64,000 nucleotides of DNA from Rhodothermales bacterium (GCA_022825385.1 JAJDWX010000013.1:18824-82823), one strand, 5' to 3'; counted from the first letter of the stretch, positions 1-11,238 are shown. Notes: generated by a model not told the origin, from the letters alone. Numbers and translations are program-made.

Positions 1-625
1 CCACGAACGAGGACAATTCCCATTTCCCCAGGAATTTCTCCGGGCCCGCGACAGCCTTGTAGGTAAAATCAACCGTCTCCCCGTCGTACGGAGTGAAATC
101 GCCGTCGGGCGGTAACTTGAGTCTGTCAAAGAATTCCCTAAGATTCGGGGCAAGTACCGGCCCGCCGAGCGTTAGCGTACCAAAAAGCCCGTTAACCACA
201 GCGACATCGACAGAAAAAGTCACTGTGCTATCGTCCGGAAACGAATAGGTGGACGGTAGCGAGACAAGCCCAGTGAAGTCTAAAGTAAGGCTCTTGTCGT
301 CCTCGTTCACGACATAGGAGCCCGAAAAAAACAGCGTGTCGGACACGGAAGCGATGGGCGCAATAAAAATATCGGCTTGGGGTGGAGCGTCGCTTGTCTG
401 GTCGTGAAACGACAGGGTGGACACGTACGCGTATTTGGCGATATCCCCGGACCGATCTCCCGAATCGTCCGTGATTTCCGACAGTCTCCAGCTTCCCTGG
501 AGCTTTTCCGCGTCGGATACCTGTGCCTGCGCAGACCATGGCGCCAGAAGCATCAGAGAAAAGAGAACGGGCAAGGCAACGCGAAAAGGAAGGCGTTTCG
601 ACGCCAGGGCAACGCTTTTTATCAT
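1..625 (-). CDS. Secreted lipocalin-like repeat protein (3' end cut off by window)
   Basis: The frame is open from the ATG at 625 to the window edge (208 codons seen, no stop). Residues 1-35 look like a signal peptide: basic MIKSVALASKR, a hydrophobic stretch, then cleavage near SAQAQ. The motif LQGSWRLSE at about 42-50 and FLGKWELSS at about 198-206 both resemble the strand-A start of lipocalin-like domains (LxGxWxLxS), so the protein probably holds at least two tandem copies. That is inference from motif spacing. The rest is beta-rich and acidic with no catalytic motif I recognise. It is the last gene on the minus strand here, 256 bases downstream of purM. No strong Shine-Dalgarno sequence precedes the ATG. 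Export to the periplasm or cell surface is likely; the function is unknown. Confidence 0.7.
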   Translation of the reverse strand, partial: MIKSVALASKRLPFRVALPVLFSLMLLAPWSAQAQVSDAEKLQGSWRLSEITDDSGDRSGDIAKYAYVSTLSFHDQTSDAPPQADIFIAPIASVSDTLFFSGSYVVNEDDKSLTLDFTGLVSLPSTYSFPDDSTVTFSVDVAVVNGLFGTLTLGGPVLAPNLREFFDRLKLPPDGDFTPYDGETVDFTYKAVAGPEKFLGKWELSSFV

Positions 626-881
626 GGCTTATGACCTGATTGTTAAGGAATGAGAAAGCGAACAACAGACTCCTCGGGCTCTGCGATCCACGTCAATAAA
701 AAGACGGGCGAAGCATTGCCCAATGAAGGAATCAAGGAATCGTTCCCAAAACGTAACGCCAAATATAACGCATCGAAAAAAACATTGCAAACGCCCGAGC
801 AAGCCAGGCGGGCAGAACAGAACAAGCCCCCGAAAAAAAATCGCCGCTTTCATTGAAAATACATGCCGCAACGCCGCCTCG

Positions 882-1880
882 CTACGCCGCGCGAATCTCC
901 CCGACCCGCTTTGGCGACGCCCGCAGATTCTCAAGCATGCGCAGGGCGCGATCCGCTTCGCTCGCCGGTACGGCGGCAAGGAGTCCCATGCCCAAATTGA
1001 ACGTACGGCGCATATCGTCTTCCGGCACCTTCCCGAGACGCTGTATCAGCTGGAAAAGCGGCGGCCGCTCCCAGGCGTCGTAATCGATATCGAAGGTAAG
1101 CCCCTCCGGAACGATACGGGGCGCGTTGCCTGGAATGCCGCCGCCCGTAACATGCGCGAAACCGCGCGCCGTCCCTTGCTCGACGAGGGCGCGAATGGGC
1201 CTCAAATAGGATCGATGGACGGCAAGCAGCGCCTCCCCGACGCTTGCTCCGCCCAGTTCGTCCGGGCGATCCTCGACGTCGAAATGCGCAAACAGGACGG
1301 CGCGGGCCAGCGAATAGCCGTTCGTGTGCAAGCCGGTGGAAGGCAAGCCCAGCAATACGTCCCCCGCCTCGATAGCCGAACCGTCCACGATCTCGGCTTT
1401 TTCCACGACGCCCACGATGGCGCCCGCCAGATCGTACTCGCCCTCGGCATACAGACCCGGCATTTCCGCGGTTTCCCCGCCTATCAGCGCGCACCCGTTC
1501 TCCTTGCACGCCGTCGCCATGCCCCGCACCATGTCCTCCGCCACCTGCGGATCCAGGGCGCCCGTCGAGAAATAATCCAGAAAAAAGAGCGGGCGCGCGC
1601 CGCACGCGGCAATATCGTTTACGCAATGGTTGACCAGATCCTGCCCCACGGTGTCGTGGCGGCCCGTCCGAAAGGCCACCTTGAGTTTCGTGCCCACGCC
1701 ATCCACCGAAGAAACAAGCAGCGGGCGTTCGTACCCGGCGCCCAGTTCGAAGAACGCGCCGAACGCGCCGATATCCGCCGCCACGCCAGGCGTAAAGGTC
1801 TCCCGCACGAGCGGCTTGATGCGGCGCAAGGTTTCTTCGCCTGCGTCGATGTCTACGCCGGCGTCTCGATATGTGGTCAT
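882..1880 (-). CDS. purM: Phosphoribosylformylglycinamidine cyclo-ligase (AIR synthetase)
   Basis: PurM closes the imidazole ring of formylglycinamidine ribonucleotide using ATP, the fifth step of purine synthesis in the cytoplasm. The 332-residue product is close to the family's usual length (about 340). It begins [15 protein letters not shown] and carries the conserved GVGTKLK (61-67) and NHCVNDI (84-90) segments of the PurM/AIRS fold. I chose the ATG at 1880 because the protein start matches the family and AGGGA lies about 8 bases upstream. The open frame extends further upstream without homology. The gene is last in the minus-strand block, 23 bases after the squalene-synthase-like gene. 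purD lies elsewhere in the window (36.7-38.0 kb), so purine genes are scattered rather than grouped. Confidence 0.95.
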   Translation of the reverse strand: MTTYRDAGVDIDAGEETLRRIKPLVRETFTPGVAADIGAFGAFFELGAGYERPLLVSSVDGVGTKLKVAFRTGRHDTVGQDLVNHCVNDIAACGARPLFFLDYFSTGALDPQVAEDMVRGMATACKENGCALIGGETAEMPGLYAEGEYDLAGAIVGVVEKAEIVDGSAIEAGDVLLGLPSTGLHTNGYSLARAVLFAHFDVEDRPDELGGASVGEALLAVHRSYLRPIRALVEQGTARGFAHVTGGGIPGNAPRIVPEGLTFDIDYDAWERPPLFQLIQRLGKVPEDDMRRTFNLGMGLLAAVPASEADRALRMLENLRASPKRVGEIRAA

Positions 1881-1903
1881 GTCGTTTCCCTGCAAGGATG
1901 AAA

Positions 1904-2740
1904 CTATCTGCGCGAACGAAACGCGGTGCGTCCGAATCGGGCCTGTATGCGAACCTGCATCCGGCTGCGGGCCGAAAGCGCGACCGGACGCGTCCATACG
2001 TCGTACTCGCGGCGACTGATTTCGTGCAGCGCCTCCAGCGCCCCCAGCCACCACCGCTTGAACGCGCCCGCCTTGCGGCGCGACAATTCGAGCGCCAGCG
2101 GCTCGGCCAGCGCAAACGCATTTCGGGCGCGAATGGTTTGTTTCCAAAGAAGCCGCTTCATGGACTCGTCTACCCGCCCCTCGGCAAGTTGCTCCCGGGA
2201 CACGCCATGCTGCGCAAGGTCCGTTTCGGGAATGAAAAAACGCCCTTCGGCCCCATCGCGTTTCAGGGCCATGAGGCGAGCGGTCCAGAAAAATCCGCGG
2301 GCCAGTTCGTCAATATAATCGCGCTGCCACGACCCGGAAACGCCAGCGAGGCGGGCCAGGAGGCGGGCGTGCGAACACGCCCACTCCGCGATGAACGCGC
2401 CCACGGCGCGATCATCCGGGAAACGCGCGGGACCTGTCCATATCCGCGCCGCAGACAGCTGCCTGCCCAGTAATTCCCGGGGCAGTCCGGCCTCCTTGCA
2501 GGCGGCAAGCGCCCGCTTCGCCACGGCTTCCGGAACCACGCGGAGCGGCTTTCCGGTCATAAGGCGATCCCGCTCTTCGTCGAAAAAAGCGCTGGCGGAG
2601 GAGCCGGAAGCGGCTCTGGCATGCGATGCGGAGGGCAAGGCAAGCACAACGGCGGGGCGGGCAAGCGCCCGGCGGAAATCCCACAGCGCCTGCGCGTGCG
2701 GAAGCTGTTTCCGGCTCCATCCGTCCAGGTAGAACGGCAT
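1904..2740 (-). CDS. Squalene/phytoene synthase-like protein, catalytic aspartates apparently lost
   Basis: The 278-residue product resembles HpnC-type squalene synthases. The clearest segment is [16 protein letters not shown], which matches the family's GRxYLPxxDLxxFGVS block, inside an all-helical protein. Active members have two aspartate-rich motifs (DDxxDE and QDxxxD) that bind diphosphate through magnesium. Here the region before GRFFIP reads [12 protein letters not shown], keeping only the last aspartate, and the first motif is not recognisable (nearest: FFDEERD). The protein may be inactive or do something else; this is inference from reading the motifs. The start at 2740 (MPFYLDGWS) avoids overlap with thrC, which ends at 2835. 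No good ribosome binding site is visible, so coupling to thrC is possible. It lies between thrC and purM with no other isoprenoid gene nearby. Confidence 0.6.
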   Translation of the reverse strand: MPFYLDGWSRKQLPHAQALWDFRRALARPAVVLALPSASHARAASGSSASAFFDEERDRLMTGKPLRVVPEAVAKRALAACKEAGLPRELLGRQLSAARIWTGPARFPDDRAVGAFIAEWACSHARLLARLAGVSGSWQRDYIDELARGFFWTARLMALKRDGAEGRFFIPETDLAQHGVSREQLAEGRVDESMKRLLWKQTIRARNAFALAEPLALELSRRKAGAFKRWWLGALEALHEISRREYDVWTRPVALSARSRMQVRIQARFGRTAFRSRR

Positions 2741-2834
2741 AGGCAGGGTATCCGCTATATCGGGCGAAGGAACCGGCACGAAAAGAGGCGTCGTTTGCGA
2801 TGCGGGCGCGGCAGGAGCCCGGCAAGGGATTGAA

Positions 2835-4145
2835 TCAGCGTATCCCAAGATACGGACGCAGCGCTTTTGCAGAAGGCGCCGCGTCCTCGACAGACGCGCC
2901 CTCGGCCCCGAGCGACGCCAGCCGCTCCGGAACCTCCGGCTCGAAACCAAGCGCAGCGCGAACCGTTTCCGGGAATTTGGCCGGGTGCGCCGTAGCGAGC
3001 ACCGCTACAGGCCCCTGCATTTCGCCCCGTTCGCGCCGCCGCCGAACCGCTTCGAGCCCCACGGCCGTATGCGGGTCGGCCACGTAGCCGGTGGCTTCGT
3101 AAACCCGCCGCATGGACGCCACGGTATCGTCGTCCGCAACGCGCTCCGCAGCAATCAATCGCCGCAGGGCGGGGCGATCCAGCAACGCCCGCAGCCTTTC
3201 GAAATTGCTGGGCGCGCCGACGTCCATGGCGTTGGAAAGGGTTCGGATCACCGGCGCGAACGCAGCGCCTTCGCTGGACAGGTAGCGAGGGAAAAAATCG
3301 TTGGCGTTGTGGGCCGCCAGAAAACCCGCCGCCGGGAGCCCGGACAAATACGCGAGGATACCTCCCGTCAGGTTGCCAAGGTTGCCGCTTGGTACGCAAA
3401 ACCACGGTTTTTCCCCGGCGAAGCGGCTCGCCGCAAGCACGTAATACATCATCTGCGGCAACAAGCGACCGATATTGATGGAATTGGCGGAAGAAAGGCG
3501 CGCCGCTGCGTAGGCCGGATGCACGAACGCTTCCTTGACCATGCGCTGGCAATCGTCGAAATCCCCGGCCACGCAGAGCGCCTGTACGCCCGGCCGCGCG
3601 GCAGTCAGCTGGCGCTCCTGCACCGGGCTTACCTTGCCTCCGGGATACAGCAACACGACCCGGATGCGGCGCTGTCCGGCGAACCCGTCGGCCACCGCGC
3701 TGCCCGTATCCCCCGAGGTGGCCACAAGGATGGTGGCTTTTTCGTCCCGCCGCTCCAGCAAATAGCCCATCCAGCGGGCCATGGTCCGCGCCCCGAAATC
3801 CTTGAAGGAAAGCGTAGGGCCGTGAAACAGTTCCAGCACGAAAACATCGCGCCAGCAGGAATCCCCCCCGGAAACCAGCGGCGCGAGAGGCACGGGAAAA
3901 TCAAGGGCGTCCCGGACAATCCGGTCCCGGTCGGGGGCGGGTATTTCGTCGCCGATCCATTCCGAAAGCACGCTGCACGCCATGTCCGGGAACGCATCTT
4001 CCCGAAATACCGATGCAAAATCCACGCGGGGGAGCGTTACGGGCGCGTACAACCCCCCATCGGGGGCCAGACCGCGCAAAAGGGCCTCTCCGAACGATAC
4101 GGTTTCCGGGGCCGTGCTGCGCGTGCTGCGGTAGGAAATCGCCAT
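2835..4145 (-). CDS. thrC: Threonine synthase
   Basis: ThrC converts O-phosphohomoserine to threonine with pyridoxal phosphate, in the cytoplasm. The 436-residue protein has the family's N-terminal signature (YRSTR...SFGEALLRGLAPDGGLY). The cofactor lysine lies in LSFKDFGAR (K115), and ATSGDTGSA forms the phosphate-binding loop. Length fits the longer thrC class of about 430-460 residues. It follows thrB by 18 bases in the same direction, so homoserine kinase and threonine synthase are co-transcribed. The stop codon lies within an exact copy of a 12-base motif (GGATACGCTGAT, reverse strand 2834-2845) found at three other places in this window. Confidence 0.95.
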   Translation of the reverse strand: MAISYRSTRSTAPETVSFGEALLRGLAPDGGLYAPVTLPRVDFASVFREDAFPDMACSVLSEWIGDEIPAPDRDRIVRDALDFPVPLAPLVSGGDSCWRDVFVLELFHGPTLSFKDFGARTMARWMGYLLERRDEKATILVATSGDTGSAVADGFAGQRRIRVVLLYPGGKVSPVQERQLTAARPGVQALCVAGDFDDCQRMVKEAFVHPAYAAARLSSANSINIGRLLPQMMYYVLAASRFAGEKPWFCVPSGNLGNLTGGILAYLSGLPAAGFLAAHNANDFFPRYLSSEGAAFAPVIRTLSNAMDVGAPSNFERLRALLDRPALRRLIAAERVADDDTVASMRRVYEATGYVADPHTAVGLEAVRRRRERGEMQGPVAVLATAHPAKFPETVRAALGFEPEVPERLASLGAEGASVEDAAPSAKALRPYLGIR

Positions 4146-4163
4146 GAGATCGCCCTGCGCTCG

Positions 4164-5144
4164 CTATGCGGGCTGCCGTACGCGCGCGCGCTGTTCCATC
4201 CGGTCCACGACGCCGGCGTCGTTTACTTCGGCAACCAGTCCCCTGGCCTCGACGCGCTCGGACAGGCTGGCCTCGACCATGGCGCCCCGTATCGAAGCCG
4301 CCTCTTCTGCGGACGGCGCCAGGGCGAACATGGCCGGGCCCGAACCGGTCAAGGCGCATCCGAACGCGCCGGCTTCGAGCGCCGCATTCCGCACGGCATG
4401 GTAACAGGGCACCAGCGAGGCCCGTACCGGCTCCACAAGACGGTCCCGCATCATGCACTGCCCAACGGTTTCCCAATCGCCGCAACGGTATGCGTCCACC
4501 AGAAACGCCAGTTCGGACGCATTGCCCACCGCGTCCTGGAGGGATACGCGATCCGGCAACATGGCGCGGGCTTGCCGGGTAAGCACCTGTACGTTCGGCA
4601 AAATCAGGGCGATGTGCAACGAATCCGGCAGTTCGATGCGACGATAGCGCGCCGCGTTGCTCGACGAAACCAGAATGAGTCCGCCCAGCAAGGCCGGGAG
4701 CGCATTATCCCCATGCCGCCCGCCGGAAGCAATGTCTTCGGCCTCCAGCACGGCCTCGACAAGCGCTTCTTTTTCGAGGGGCCTTCCAAAAAGCATATTC
4801 GCGGCCCAGGCGCCCGCCACGGCGCTGGCCGCCGAACCGCCGATCCCGGAGCCAAGCGGAATCCCTTTCGTGAGCGTAAGTTCGATCCCGCCGTCCGCGC
4901 CCAGCAAATCCAGTACGCCCCGGGCCGCGATCACGGCGGTATTTTTTTCGGAATCCTGAAGGGCCTCCAGCGGCACGGCGCCCGGCTCGTGCCGAAGCTG
5001 AACCCCCGGACCGTCCGTCCGCCGCGCCCGAACCATGTCGCCAATCCCCGAAACGCACAAGCCCAGCGCATCGAACCCCGGCCCAAGATTGGACAAGGAA
5101 GCCGGGCCAAAAACATCGATATAATCCACAGCGTGAAGCGGCAT
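4164..5144 (-). CDS. thrB: Homoserine kinase (GHMP family)
   Basis: ThrB phosphorylates homoserine with ATP, feeding ThrC directly downstream. The 326-residue protein shows the GHMP kinase layout: an N-terminal GPASLSNLGPGFDALG motif (13-28), the glycine-rich ATP loop PLGSGIGGSAAS (96-107), and a C-terminal ALTGSGPAMFAL motif. Length is typical. It lies 64 bases after gltD and 18 before thrC. No homoserine dehydrogenase or aspartokinase is visible in the window, so upstream steps must be encoded elsewhere. Confidence 0.95.
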   Translation of the reverse strand: MPLHAVDYIDVFGPASLSNLGPGFDALGLCVSGIGDMVRARRTDGPGVQLRHEPGAVPLEALQDSEKNTAVIAARGVLDLLGADGGIELTLTKGIPLGSGIGGSAASAVAGAWAANMLFGRPLEKEALVEAVLEAEDIASGGRHGDNALPALLGGLILVSSSNAARYRRIELPDSLHIALILPNVQVLTRQARAMLPDRVSLQDAVGNASELAFLVDAYRCGDWETVGQCMMRDRLVEPVRASLVPCYHAVRNAALEAGAFGCALTGSGPAMFALAPSAEEAASIRGAMVEASLSERVEARGLVAEVNDAGVVDRMEQRARVRQPA

Positions 5145-5208
5145 GAATTACTTTTACATTAAGAAAATGCGGTTAATCTATTGCCTTGCAATGAATTAAG
5201 GGCATGAA

Positions 5209-6678
5209 TCACCGCAACGCGGGGAGGTCGCCTTCGCCCTTGGCGGGAAGCATCGTCGCCTCTTCGCGCAGAAAGGCGTCCACGCCGCGCGCCGCCTCCC
5301 GGCCCTCTGCAATGGCCCATACCACCAGCGACTGCCCCCTGCGCATATCGCCCGCCGCAAACACGCCAGGCCGCGAGGACATATAGTTCTCGTCCGTGCG
5401 AACATTGCCTCGCTCGTCCAGTTCGACGCCCAGCTGGGCGATCGCGCCGTCCGGTTCGGGTCCGAGATACCCCACGGCAAGCAGTACGAGATCGGCAGGC
5501 CACAGGTACTCCGAATTGGGCTGTTCCACGAAACGCATGCGCCCGGCAGCATCCTTCTTCGGCAGCACATTCACCGTGCGCAATTCCTGCACGGACCCGT
5601 CGTCCCCGCTGAACTCCTTCGTCAGCAGGCTCCAGTGGCGATCCGCGCCTTCTTCGTGGGAAGTAGACGTCTGGAACACCATAGGCATGAACGGCCAGGG
5701 CTGGTGCGACGGGCGCGTTTCGGGGGGCGTTGGAAGCAATTCGAACTGCGTAATGGATTTCGCGCCTTGCCTGTTGGCGGTGCCCACGCAATCGCTTCCC
5801 GTATCGCCGCCGCCAATCACGATTACGTCCTTGCCCGCCGCCGTAATCGGCGCCACATGGTCCATAGCGTCCCCCGCATTGATCTTGTTCTGCCGCCATA
5901 GATAATCCCAGGCAAAATGAATTCCCTCCAGTTCGCGACCCGGAACCGGTATGTCGCGGGGTTTCGTAGCGCCTCCGGCGAGCACGACGGCGCAAAAATC
6001 CGCAAGCGCGGACACGGGATAATCCTTGCCCACCTCGGCATTCGTAACGAACCGGACTCCTTCCTCGCGCATCACGTCGATCCGGCGATCCACGATCCAT
6101 TTCTCCAGTTTGAAATCCGGAATGCCGTAGCGAAGCAAGCCGCCGAGTCGGTCGTCCCGCTCCAGCACGGTGACCGAATGGCCCGCCTTGTTCAGCTGAT
6201 CGGCGGCGGCCAGTCCCGCCGGACCCGATCCCACGACCGCCACGCGCCTGCCCGTCCTCGTTTCCGGGGGGCGGGGCGCGTACCAGCCATCCTTCCAGGC
6301 GCGGTCCGAAATGCTTTTCTCGATCTGCTCGATCGTAACAGGCGGCTCGTTAATGCCGAGTACGCACGCGGACTCGCAGGGAGCCGGACAAATCCTGCCC
6401 GTGAACTCCGGGAAATTGTTCGTTGCGCGCAACCGCCAGAACGCATCTTCCCACGCGCCCCGGTACGCCAGGTCGTTCCAGTCCGGGATAATGTTGCCCA
6501 GCGGACAGCCCGCCTGGCAGAAGGGCACCCCGCAATCCATGCAACGCGCAGCCTGCTGCTTCACCTTCCTGACGGGAAGTTCCAGGTACACGTCGCGGTA
6601 GTCGCGCTTGCGTTCCTCCACCGGGCGGCGCGGAGCCAGCTCCCGGGCATATTCCATAAATCCGGTTATCTTACCCAT
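5209..6678 (-). CDS. gltD: Glutamate synthase, small (beta) subunit
   Basis: GltD passes electrons from NADPH through FAD and iron-sulfur clusters to the large subunit GltB, which makes glutamate from 2-oxoglutarate and glutamine. The 489-residue protein has the N-terminal cysteine groups CMDCGVPFCQAGCP (46-59) and CPAPCESAC (97-105) for [4Fe-4S] clusters. The FAD site contains VAVVGSGPAGLAAADQL (about 146 onward), and a second nucleotide site reads VIVIGGGDTGSDC. Length matches the family (about 470-490). The gene is 27 bases after gltB, in the usual large-then-small order. Its place inside a branched-chain and threonine block suggests joint supply of the amino donor. Confidence 0.96.
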   Translation of the reverse strand: MGKITGFMEYARELAPRRPVEERKRDYRDVYLELPVRKVKQQAARCMDCGVPFCQAGCPLGNIIPDWNDLAYRGAWEDAFWRLRATNNFPEFTGRICPAPCESACVLGINEPPVTIEQIEKSISDRAWKDGWYAPRPPETRTGRRVAVVGSGPAGLAAADQLNKAGHSVTVLERDDRLGGLLRYGIPDFKLEKWIVDRRIDVMREEGVRFVTNAEVGKDYPVSALADFCAVVLAGGATKPRDIPVPGRELEGIHFAWDYLWRQNKINAGDAMDHVAPITAAGKDVIVIGGGDTGSDCVGTANRQGAKSITQFELLPTPPETRPSHQPWPFMPMVFQTSTSHEEGADRHWSLLTKEFSGDDGSVQELRTVNVLPKKDAAGRMRFVEQPNSEYLWPADLVLLAVGYLGPEPDGAIAQLGVELDERGNVRTDENYMSSRPGVFAAGDMRRGQSLVVWAIAEGREAARGVDAFLREEATMLPAKGEGDLPALR

Positions 6679-6705
6679 ATTACTTCTGGTTTATGCCATC
6701 CCCGT

Positions 6706-9700
6706 CTATACGACGGCATGTTCCGGCGCAATCGTCTCGCGCGCTTCTTCCTCCAGCCGAAGAAGCGCATTCCGATATTCGACCGGCATGATCTTGACGA
6801 ATTCTTCCAGCGCGGCCTCCCAGTTTTCAAGCACCCATTCCGCTACGGAACTCCCGGTCAGGCGATAGTGCTTCTCGACCATCCCGTGCAATTCCTCCAT
6901 ATCGGCAGGATCCTCCACTTTTTCGAGGTCCACCATCTTGCCGTTGCATCGCAACGTCCTGAACTCCAGGGTCCCGTCGAGGACGTACGCCACGCCGCCG
7001 CTCATGCCCGCGGCAAAATTCCGTCCGGTGGGACCCAGCACAACCACGCGCCCGCCGGTCATGTATTCGCATCCATGGTCGCCGAGACCTTCGACCACCG
7101 CGCGCGCGCCGCTGTTGCGCACGGCGAAACGCTCCCCGGCGCGTCCGCGCAAGAACACTTCCCCGCTCGTTGCGCCGTACAACGCCACATTGCCCACGAT
7201 AATGTTGCTGTGCGCGTCGTATCCGGCGTTTTCCGGCGGCTGCACGACAAGGCAGGAGCCGGAAAGCCCCTTGCCGAAATAATCGTTCGTATCGCCTTGC
7301 AGGCGGACCGTAATGCCCGGCGCCCCGAACGCGAAGAAACTCTGCCCGCCCGAGCCGGTCATGTTGATCCGAATCGTATCCGCGGGAAGGCGCCCCCCGG
7401 GATAGCGCTTGCTGACCTCCGCGGAAAGCAGCGTCCCGACCGTCCGGTTGACATTCCGAACGGGTATGTCGATCTCCACCGGGGCTTTCGTATCCAGCGC
7501 AGGGCGAGCCATTTCGATCAGGCGATGGTCCAGCGCCTCGTCCAGGCCGTGATCCTGCTCCGTCGCATGAAATTTGCGCAACGCTTCGGGGACTTCCGGT
7601 TTGACCAGAATCGGCGACAGGTCCAGATGCTTCGCCTTCCAGTGATCGATGCCGGGACGCACCCGCAACCGATCCACTTGCCCAACCATTTCGTCCACCG
7701 AACGGAATCCGAGGCGGGCCATGATCTCGCGCAACTCTTCCGCGACGAAATGCAAATAATTGATCACGTCTTCCGGCTGCCCTTCGAATTTCTTCCGCAA
7801 TTCCGGGTCCTGCGTGGCGATGCCGACGGGGCATGTGTTCAGATGGCATTTGCGCATCATAATGCACCCTATCGCCACCAGCGGCGCCGTCGAGAAGCCA
7901 AATTCGTCCGCGCCGAGGAGGCAGGCGACCGCTACGTCCCGTCCCGTCTTGAGTTGTCCGTCGCATTCCACCCGAATGCGGCTCCGAAGCCCATTGCGCA
8001 CCAGCACCTGATGCGTTTCGGACAAGCCCAGTTCCCAGGGCAATCCGGCGTGCATGATGGACGTTTGCGGGGACGCGCCGGTCCCCCCGTCGTGGCCGGA
8101 AATCAGCACGACGTCGGCCTTGCCTTTCGCCACGCCGGCCGCGATCGTGCCCACCCCCACTTCGGAAACCAGTTTGACCGTAATGCGCGCGTCCGGGTTC
8201 GAATTCTTCAGATCGTGTATCAGCTGCGCCAGGTCTTCGATCGAATAAATGTCATGATGCGGCGGCGGCGAAATCAGGCCCACGTACGGCGTCGAATGGC
8301 GCGTCTTGGCAATCCACGGATATACCTTTTCGCCCGGCAACTGCCCGCCTTCTCCCGGCTTGGCCCCCTGCGCCATCTTGATCTGAATCTCGTCCGCGCT
8401 CGTCAGGTAGTCGATCGTCACCCCGAAGCGGCCCGACGCCACCTGCTTGATCGCGCTCCGCTTTTCGCTGCGGCGGTCGTAGCGTTCCGGGTCCTCGCCG
8501 CCTTCGCCCGTATTGCTCTTGCCCCCGAGGCGATTCATGGCGATGGCCAGCGTCTCGTGGGTTTCCTTCGATATGGAGCCGTACGACATGGCACCTGTTT
8601 TGAACCGCTTGACGATCTCCGTCCACGGCTCTACTTCGCCCGGCGGCACAGGGTCGGCGCCCGATTCGTCCAGCGCAAGCAAGCCGCGCAACGTGCCCAG
8701 TTGCTTCGTCTGGTCGTTGACCATGCGGGCATACTCCTCGTAGGCGGAAGGCTCCCCGGAACGCGCGGCCTGTTGCAGTCGCGCGATGGTCATGGGATTG
8801 AACAAATGATGTTCTCCGTTGCGCCGCCATAGATAGCGGCCCCCTGGATCCAGGTCCTTCGAAAAGGCAAGGCGGACGTCGGGCCAGGCCTGACGGTGCC
8901 GCATATTCGCTTCTTCGGCTATCGTATCGAGGCCGACGCCGCCTATTCTGCTCGCCGTCCCCGTGAAATACCGGTCGACGAGGTCCTGGGCCAGCCCGAC
9001 CGCCTCGAATATCTGGGCGCCTCGATAACTCTGCACGGTCGAAATGCCCATCTTGGACATGACTTTGAGAATGCCCGTCCCGACCGATTTTATGTATCCG
9101 ACGCGGGCCTTACTGTCCGAAATTTCTTCCTCGGCAAGCAACCGCTCGATCACCTGCAACGCCAGCCACGGATTCACGGCGTCCGCGCCGTACCCGATAA
9201 GCGCGCAAAAATGATGCACTTCCCGAGGCTCCCCGCTTTCGACCACAATGGACGCGCGGGTGCGGATCCCCTTCCGAATCAGCCGATGATGCACGGCCCC
9301 CGTAGCCAGCAAGGCGGGCATGGGCGCCAGGTTCGGGCCCGCCGCCCGATCCGACAACACGAGCACGGACCGCCCCACGCGCACCATCCGCTCTGCTTCG
9401 TCGCACAAGGCGTCGAGCGCCTTCCGCAGCCCTTCTCCATCGCTTCCGGCCTCGAACGCCATGTCGATCTTCTGCGTTTTCAGTTCCTCTATCCCCGAAT
9501 TCGGGATGCGCGCCAGGTCCCGATCCGACAAAATGGGTTGTTTCAGAATCAACTTGCGGCAATGGTGCGGCGTCTCCTGGAAAAGGTCCCGCTCCGCGCC
9601 CAGTTGGGTGAACAGGGACGTCACCATCTCTTCGCGGATGGCGTCCAGCGGGGGATTGGTCACCTGGGCGAACAGCTGCCGAAAGTAGTCGTACAGGAGG

Positions 9701-11238
9701 CGCGGCTTGTCCGAAAGCACGGCGAGCGGGGTATCGTCTCCCATCGAGCCCAGTGCTTCTTTCCCGTGCAGCCCCATGGGCTTCATGAGCAGGCGCTCGT
9801 CTTCAAGCGTATAGCCGAACATTTTCTCCCGGACATGAAGTTCCTCGGGAGCATAGCGCGGCGGGCGGCCGTAGTCCGGCAAATCCTGCAAGCGTACGGC
9901 GTGATCCCGCAGCCATTCGCCGTACGGACGGCGGGTAGCAAGCGTTTGCTTGATTTCTTCGTCCTCGATGATCCGGCGCTCTTCCAGATCGACCAGAAAC
10001 ATCTTGCCGGGCTGCAAACGCCCCTTCGCCACCACATTCGCCGGATCCGTATTGAGCACGCCCGTTTCGGAGGCAAGAATAACCAGCCCGTCCTTCGTAA
10101 CCGTATACCGCGAAGGCCGCAGGCCATTCCGGTCCAGAATCGCGCCAATGTACCGCCCATCCGTAAACGGCAGCACGGCCGGGCCGTCCCACGGCTCCAT
10201 CAAACAGGAATGGTATTCGTAAAAATCCCGCTTCTCTTCGCTCATCTCCCGGGTGTATTCCCAGGCTTCCGGCACCAGCATCATCATCGCGTGCGGAAGC
10301 GAACGTCCCGTAAAGTAGAGCAGTTCGAGCGCATTGTCGAGAATGGCCGAATCGCTTACGCCCTCGGTAAGGATGGGCAGCAGCTTCTTCATGTCGTCGC
10401 CGAAGAGTTCCGATTCGAACAGCGACTGGCGGGCGTTCATCCAGTTGAAATTGCCCCGAAGCGTATTGATCTCGCCATTGTGGCACAAAAAGCGAAAAGG
10501 CTGCGCCAGCGACCACTGCGGCAACGTGTTCGTCGAGAACCGCGCATGCACCATAGCCAGCGCGCTTTTCATGCGCGGGTCAACCAGATCCGTATAGAAA
10601 CGGGGCAAATCCTCGCCCAGCAACATCCCCTTGTAAACGAGCGTGCGGGAAGAGAGCGAGCAAATGTAAAACGCGCGGGCCTCGGCCATGTCGGCCTTCG
10701 CCACGGTATGTTCGATTACCTTCCGGATAACGTACAACTTGCGCTCGAACGCTTGCTGGTCCGGCGTCTGCTTGCCCCGCCCCACCAGCGCTTGCCAGAG
10801 TTCCGGCTGCATGGCCGCCGCCGCCTCTCCCGCGGAATCCGCGCGAACCGGGACGCGGCGCCACCCGATCCATTCTTGCCCTTCCGCCCGAACGGTTTCT
10901 TCCACCGCGCTGCGGCAAAACGCTTGCGCCCGCGCGTCCCTCGGCAAAAAAATCATGCCGGCTGCATACGCCCCCGGCGCCCGCGCCCCCGCGCCCAGGT
11001 CCTTCAGCGCCTGCGCCAGAAACGCGTGCGGCGTCTGAATCAGGATGCCCGTGCCGTCGCTCGTCCTGTCGTCGCATCCGCAGGCCGAGCGGTGCGACAA
11101 GTTGTTCAGCATTTCGAGCCCTTTTTGCACAATATCGTGGCTCGGTTCGTTCTGCACCGTGCAAACGAAACCGACGCCGCATGCGTCATGCTCGTAAAAC
11201 GAGTCGTAAAGGCCTTCTCGAACAGGGGATAATTGCAT
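6706..11238 (-). CDS. gltB: Glutamate synthase, large (alpha) subunit
   Basis: GltB hydrolyses glutamine in its N-terminal amidotransferase domain, channels ammonia, and reduces 2-iminoglutarate at an FMN site. The 1,510-residue protein has the N-terminal nucleophile cysteine in HDACGVGF (C20 with this start), exposed after propeptide removal. The 3Fe-4S ligands follow the C-x5-C-x4-C pattern in [15 protein letters not shown]. The C-terminal glycine-rich GXGXG domain contains [19 protein letters not shown] chose the ATG at 11238; an in-frame TTG at 11259 would overlap the cimA stop and add seven residues. The joint with cimA is therefore very tight, indicating one transcript. Confidence 0.96.
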   Translation of the reverse strand: MQLSPVREGLYDSFYEHDACGVGFVCTVQNEPSHDIVQKGLEMLNNLSHRSACGCDDRTSDGTGILIQTPHAFLAQALKDLGAGARAPGAYAAGMIFLPRDARAQAFCRSAVEETVRAEGQEWIGWRRVPVRADSAGEAAAAMQPELWQALVGRGKQTPDQQAFERKLYVIRKVIEHTVAKADMAEARAFYICSLSSRTLVYKGMLLGEDLPRFYTDLVDPRMKSALAMVHARFSTNTLPQWSLAQPFRFLCHNGEINTLRGNFNWMNARQSLFESELFGDDMKKLLPILTEGVSDSAILDNALELLYFTGRSLPHAMMMLVPEAWEYTREMSEEKRDFYEYHSCLMEPWDGPAVLPFTDGRYIGAILDRNGLRPSRYTVTKDGLVILASETGVLNTDPANVVAKGRLQPGKMFLVDLEERRIIEDEEIKQTLATRRPYGEWLRDHAVRLQDLPDYGRPPRYAPEELHVREKMFGYTLEDERLLMKPMGLHGKEALGSMGDDTPLAVLSDKPRLLYDYFRQLFAQVTNPPLDAIREEMVTSLFTQLGAERDLFQETPHHCRKLILKQPILSDRDLARIPNSGIEELKTQKIDMAFEAGSDGEGLRKALDALCDEAERMVRVGRSVLVLSDRAAGPNLAPMPALLATGAVHHRLIRKGIRTRASIVVESGEPREVHHFCALIGYGADAVNPWLALQVIERLLAEEEISDSKARVGYIKSVGTGILKVMSKMGISTVQSYRGAQIFEAVGLAQDLVDRYFTGTASRIGGVGLDTIAEEANMRHRQAWPDVRLAFSKDLDPGGRYLWRRNGEHHLFNPMTIARLQQAARSGEPSAYEEYARMVNDQTKQLGTLRGLLALDESGADPVPPGEVEPWTEIVKRFKTGAMSYGSISKETHETLAIAMNRLGGKSNTGEGGEDPERYDRRSEKRSAIKQVASGRFGVTIDYLTSADEIQIKMAQGAKPGEGGQLPGEKVYPWIAKTRHSTPYVGLISPPPHHDIYSIEDLAQLIHDLKNSNPDARITVKLVSEVGVGTIAAGVAKGKADVVLISGHDGGTGASPQTSIMHAGLPWELGLSETHQVLVRNGLRSRIRVECDGQLKTGRDVAVACLLGADEFGFSTAPLVAIGCIMMRKCHLNTCPVGIATQDPELRKKFEGQPEDVINYLHFVAEELREIMARLGFRSVDEMVGQVDRLRVRPGIDHWKAKHLDLSPILVKPEVPEALRKFHATEQDHGLDEALDHRLIEMARPALDTKAPVEIDIPVRNVNRTVGTLLSAEVSKRYPGGRLPADTIRINMTGSGGQSFFAFGAPGITVRLQGDTNDYFGKGLSGSCLVVQPPENAGYDAHSNIIVGNVALYGATSGEVFLRGRAGERFAVRNSGARAVVEGLGDHGCEYMTGGRVVVLGPTGRNFAAGMSGGVAYVLDGTLEFRTLRCNGKMVDLEKVEDPADMEELHGMVEKHYRLTGSSVAEWVLENWEAALEEFVKIMPVEYRNALLRLEEEARETIAPEHAVV

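Noticed and set aside
650..856. A 68-codon plus-strand frame between the first gene and purM
   Set aside because: Lysine- and asparagine-rich with no ribosome site or recognisable motif; the gap looks non-coding.
2985..5162. A 725-codon plus-strand frame antisense to thrC and thrB
   Set aside because: It is rich in Arg, His, Gly and Pro, has no family motif and lies entirely opposite two well-supported genes.
5917..8832. A 971-codon plus-strand frame opposite gltD and gltB
   Set aside because: The minus-strand genes carry complete catalytic motifs; the plus frame has none.
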